A stretch of 6,897 bases of DNA from the NCBI GenBank assembly GCA_022361535.1, contig JAKSAU010000584.1:1-6897 (forward strand), given 5' to 3'. The position numbers and the translations under genes were made by a program. Of the stretch, positions 5,828 to 6,897 are shown piece by piece. Numbering within the stretch: the stretch's first letter is position 1; each line of letters starts with the position of its first letter. This DNA comes from Desulfobacterales bacterium (GTDB lineage Bacteria; Desulfobacterota; Desulfobacteria; Desulfobacterales; Desulfobacteraceae). The notes below the pieces were generated by a model. That model saw nothing but the letters and a program-made list of their open reading frames with translations. It was not told the DNA's origin and searched no databases.

Positions 5828-6571
5828 ATGCTGAGAATCAAAAACCTGAAGTGCAGCTACGGAAGTATCGTTGCCATCCACGGAGTGAGCCTGTCAGTCA
5901 AAGAAGGAGAGCTGATTTCTATTATCGGCGCCAACGGGGCCGGGAAAAGCTCCCTGCTCCTTACCATTTGCGGCCTGATGAAAAACTGGTCCGGTGAAAT
6001 CTATTTTAACGACAAATCATTACAAGGAATGTCCCCGCCCGCTATTGTAAGGGCTGGAATCAGCATGGTACCAGAAGGCCGCCAGATTTTTTCCCCCTTA
6101 AGTGTCATGGATAATTTGAGGATGGGAGCATATACCATGTATCGCAAGGGCAAGAAAAGCCAAGTGGAAGATGATTTTAAAATGGTCCTGGATATGTTTC
6201 CCATTTTGCGGGAACGCGCTGACCAGTTGGCCGGCACCCTGTCAGGCGGCGAACAGCAGATGTTAGCCATTGGCAGAGCCCTTATGGCACGTCCAAAGCT
6301 TTTGGTTCTGGATGAACCGTCAATGGGTTTGGCCCCCAAAATTGTGGATATGATTTTTGATACCATTAAGACGTTAAGAACCCAAGGAACAACGATCCTG
6401 CTGGTTGAGCAAAATGCCAGTGCCGCACTAAAAATCGCCGACCGCGGCTATGTGTTGGAAACGGGAAAAACCGTACTCCAGGGCAGTGCTGATGAACTGC
6501 TTGTGGACGATGATGTCAAACGGGCCTACCTGGGTCAGGACTACGGTGATTTTTACGATGGGAGGGAATAA
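5828..6571 (+). CDS. livF: LIV-type ABC transporter ATP-binding protein LivF
   Basis: The 247-residue ATPase carries Walker A GANGAGKSS at 34-42, the LivF-specific MVPEGRQIF at 80-88, signature LSGGEQQM at 138-145, Walker B LLVLDEP at 158-164 and LVEQN at 192-196. Gln195 stands at the switch-histidine position, which is normal for LivF. It forms the heterodimeric motor with LivG on the cytoplasmic face of LivHM. It starts 12 bases after livG with AAAGGAAG as ribosome site. A short acidic, tyrosine-containing tail (GQDYGDFYDGRE) follows the usual AYLG ending. The stop is two bases before the next ATG, so the ligase gene belongs to the same transcript. Confidence 0.95.
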   Translation: MLRIKNLKCSYGSIVAIHGVSLSVKEGELISIIGANGAGKSSLLLTICGLMKNWSGEIYFNDKSLQGMSPPAIVRAGISMVPEGRQIFSPLSVMDNLRMGAYTMYRKGKKSQVEDDFKMVLDMFPILRERADQLAGTLSGGEQQMLAIGRALMARPKLLVLDEPSMGLAPKIVDMIFDTIKTLRTQGTTILLVEQNASAALKIADRGYVLETGKTVLQGSADELLVDDDVKRAYLGQDYGDFYDGRE

Positions 6572-6573
6572 AT

Positions 6574-6897
6574 ATGCCTGAAATGATGATTCCGGATATC
6601 AGTGTTGAAGAAAAAGAACAGCTCAAGCTTGAGCGCCTTCAAAGCACCTTGAACCGTGCCTATAAAAATGTACCCTTTCATCGAAACCGGTTCCTGGAAA
6701 ACAACCTGTCTCCCCAGGATATCGTTTCTTTAGGCGACCTGGCACGCTTGCCTTTCATGAACCGGGCCCATCTTGGCACCCATTACCCTTATGGTCTTTT
6801 TGCCGTTCCTTTACGGGACATTGTCCGTATTCATACAGCCCCAGGTACTGGCACAAGCCCTTCCATCAGCGGATATACAAAGGCGGATCTTCTGATC
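6574..6897 (+). CDS. Phenylacetate-CoA-ligase (PaaK)-like protein, N-terminal 108 codons only
   Basis: The frame starts at ATG 6574 behind GGAGG (6561-6565, inside the livF end) and is cut by the window edge. The family is about 430 residues long. Recognisable PaaK features in order are RLQSTLNRAYKNVPFHRNRF (21-40), LSPQDIVSLGDLARLPFMNR (45-64), YPYGLFAVP (71-79) and RIHTAPGTGTSPSISGYTKAD (85-105). Canonical PaaK converts phenylacetate, ATP and CoA to phenylacetyl-CoA in the cytoplasm. The ATP-gripping loop here reads APGTGTSP, where canonical enzymes have SSGTTGKP; the lysine and the GTTG order are lost, so activity or substrate may differ. The overall alignment makes membership of the family clear, but I withhold the symbol paaK. 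Its place directly after livF suggests that it activates what the transporter imports. Confidence 0.82.
   Translation, partial: MPEMMIPDISVEEKEQLKLERLQSTLNRAYKNVPFHRNRFLENNLSPQDIVSLGDLARLPFMNRAHLGTHYPYGLFAVPLRDIVRIHTAPGTGTSPSISGYTKADLLI

Noticed and set aside
6404..6418. Glutamine in place of the switch histidine in LivF
   Set aside because: LVEQN is the common LivF form.

Overview
The window looks like chromosomal DNA from an anaerobic deltaproteobacterium, most likely a Desulfobacteraceae-type sulfate reducer. This rests on the look of the proteins (a LIV-type ABC transporter running into a phenylacetate-CoA-ligase-like gene, and a cysteine-motif flavoprotein) and on moderate GC. It is an inference, not a database result.

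Left part, minus strand (1-1398): a flavodoxin-fold protein with an Fe-S-type cysteine cluster (757-1398) lies upstream of a carbon-nitrogen hydrolase resembling omega-amidases (654 down to the window edge, C-terminus missing). Both are transcribed leftward, away from the rest.

Control region (1399-1919): this is the most interesting part. A promoter-like element (TTGACA at 1561) with an imperfect palindrome in its spacer is followed by a 28-codon leader ORF (1625-1711) with its own Shine-Dalgarno. It encodes 10 phenylalanines and 2 tyrosines. Overlapping and following it are three mutually exclusive RNA pairings: an early 1:2 hairpin inside the Phe codons, a 2:3 antiterminator, and a 3:4 intrinsic terminator with a U-run. 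This is the architecture of a classical phenylalanine transcription attenuator like E. coli pheL, but placed before an ABC transporter operon instead of a biosynthetic gene.

Right part, plus strand (1920-6897): a compact livK-livH-livM-livG-livF set encodes a periplasmic binding protein, two permeases and two ATPases. It is followed after 2 bp by the first 108 codons of a PaaK-like ligase, cut by the window edge, whose ATP-binding loop is unusual. A strong stem-loop separates livK from livH; livH to the ligase are nearly contiguous or overlapping.

How they may work together: the attenuator would switch the operon on when charged Phe-tRNA is scarce. That fits scavenging of phenylalanine or a precursor such as phenylacetate (import, CoA activation, then reductive carboxylation to phenylpyruvate by an indolepyruvate-type oxidoreductase encoded elsewhere) better than it fits aromatic degradation. 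The structures are read directly from the sequence; the physiological role is inference.
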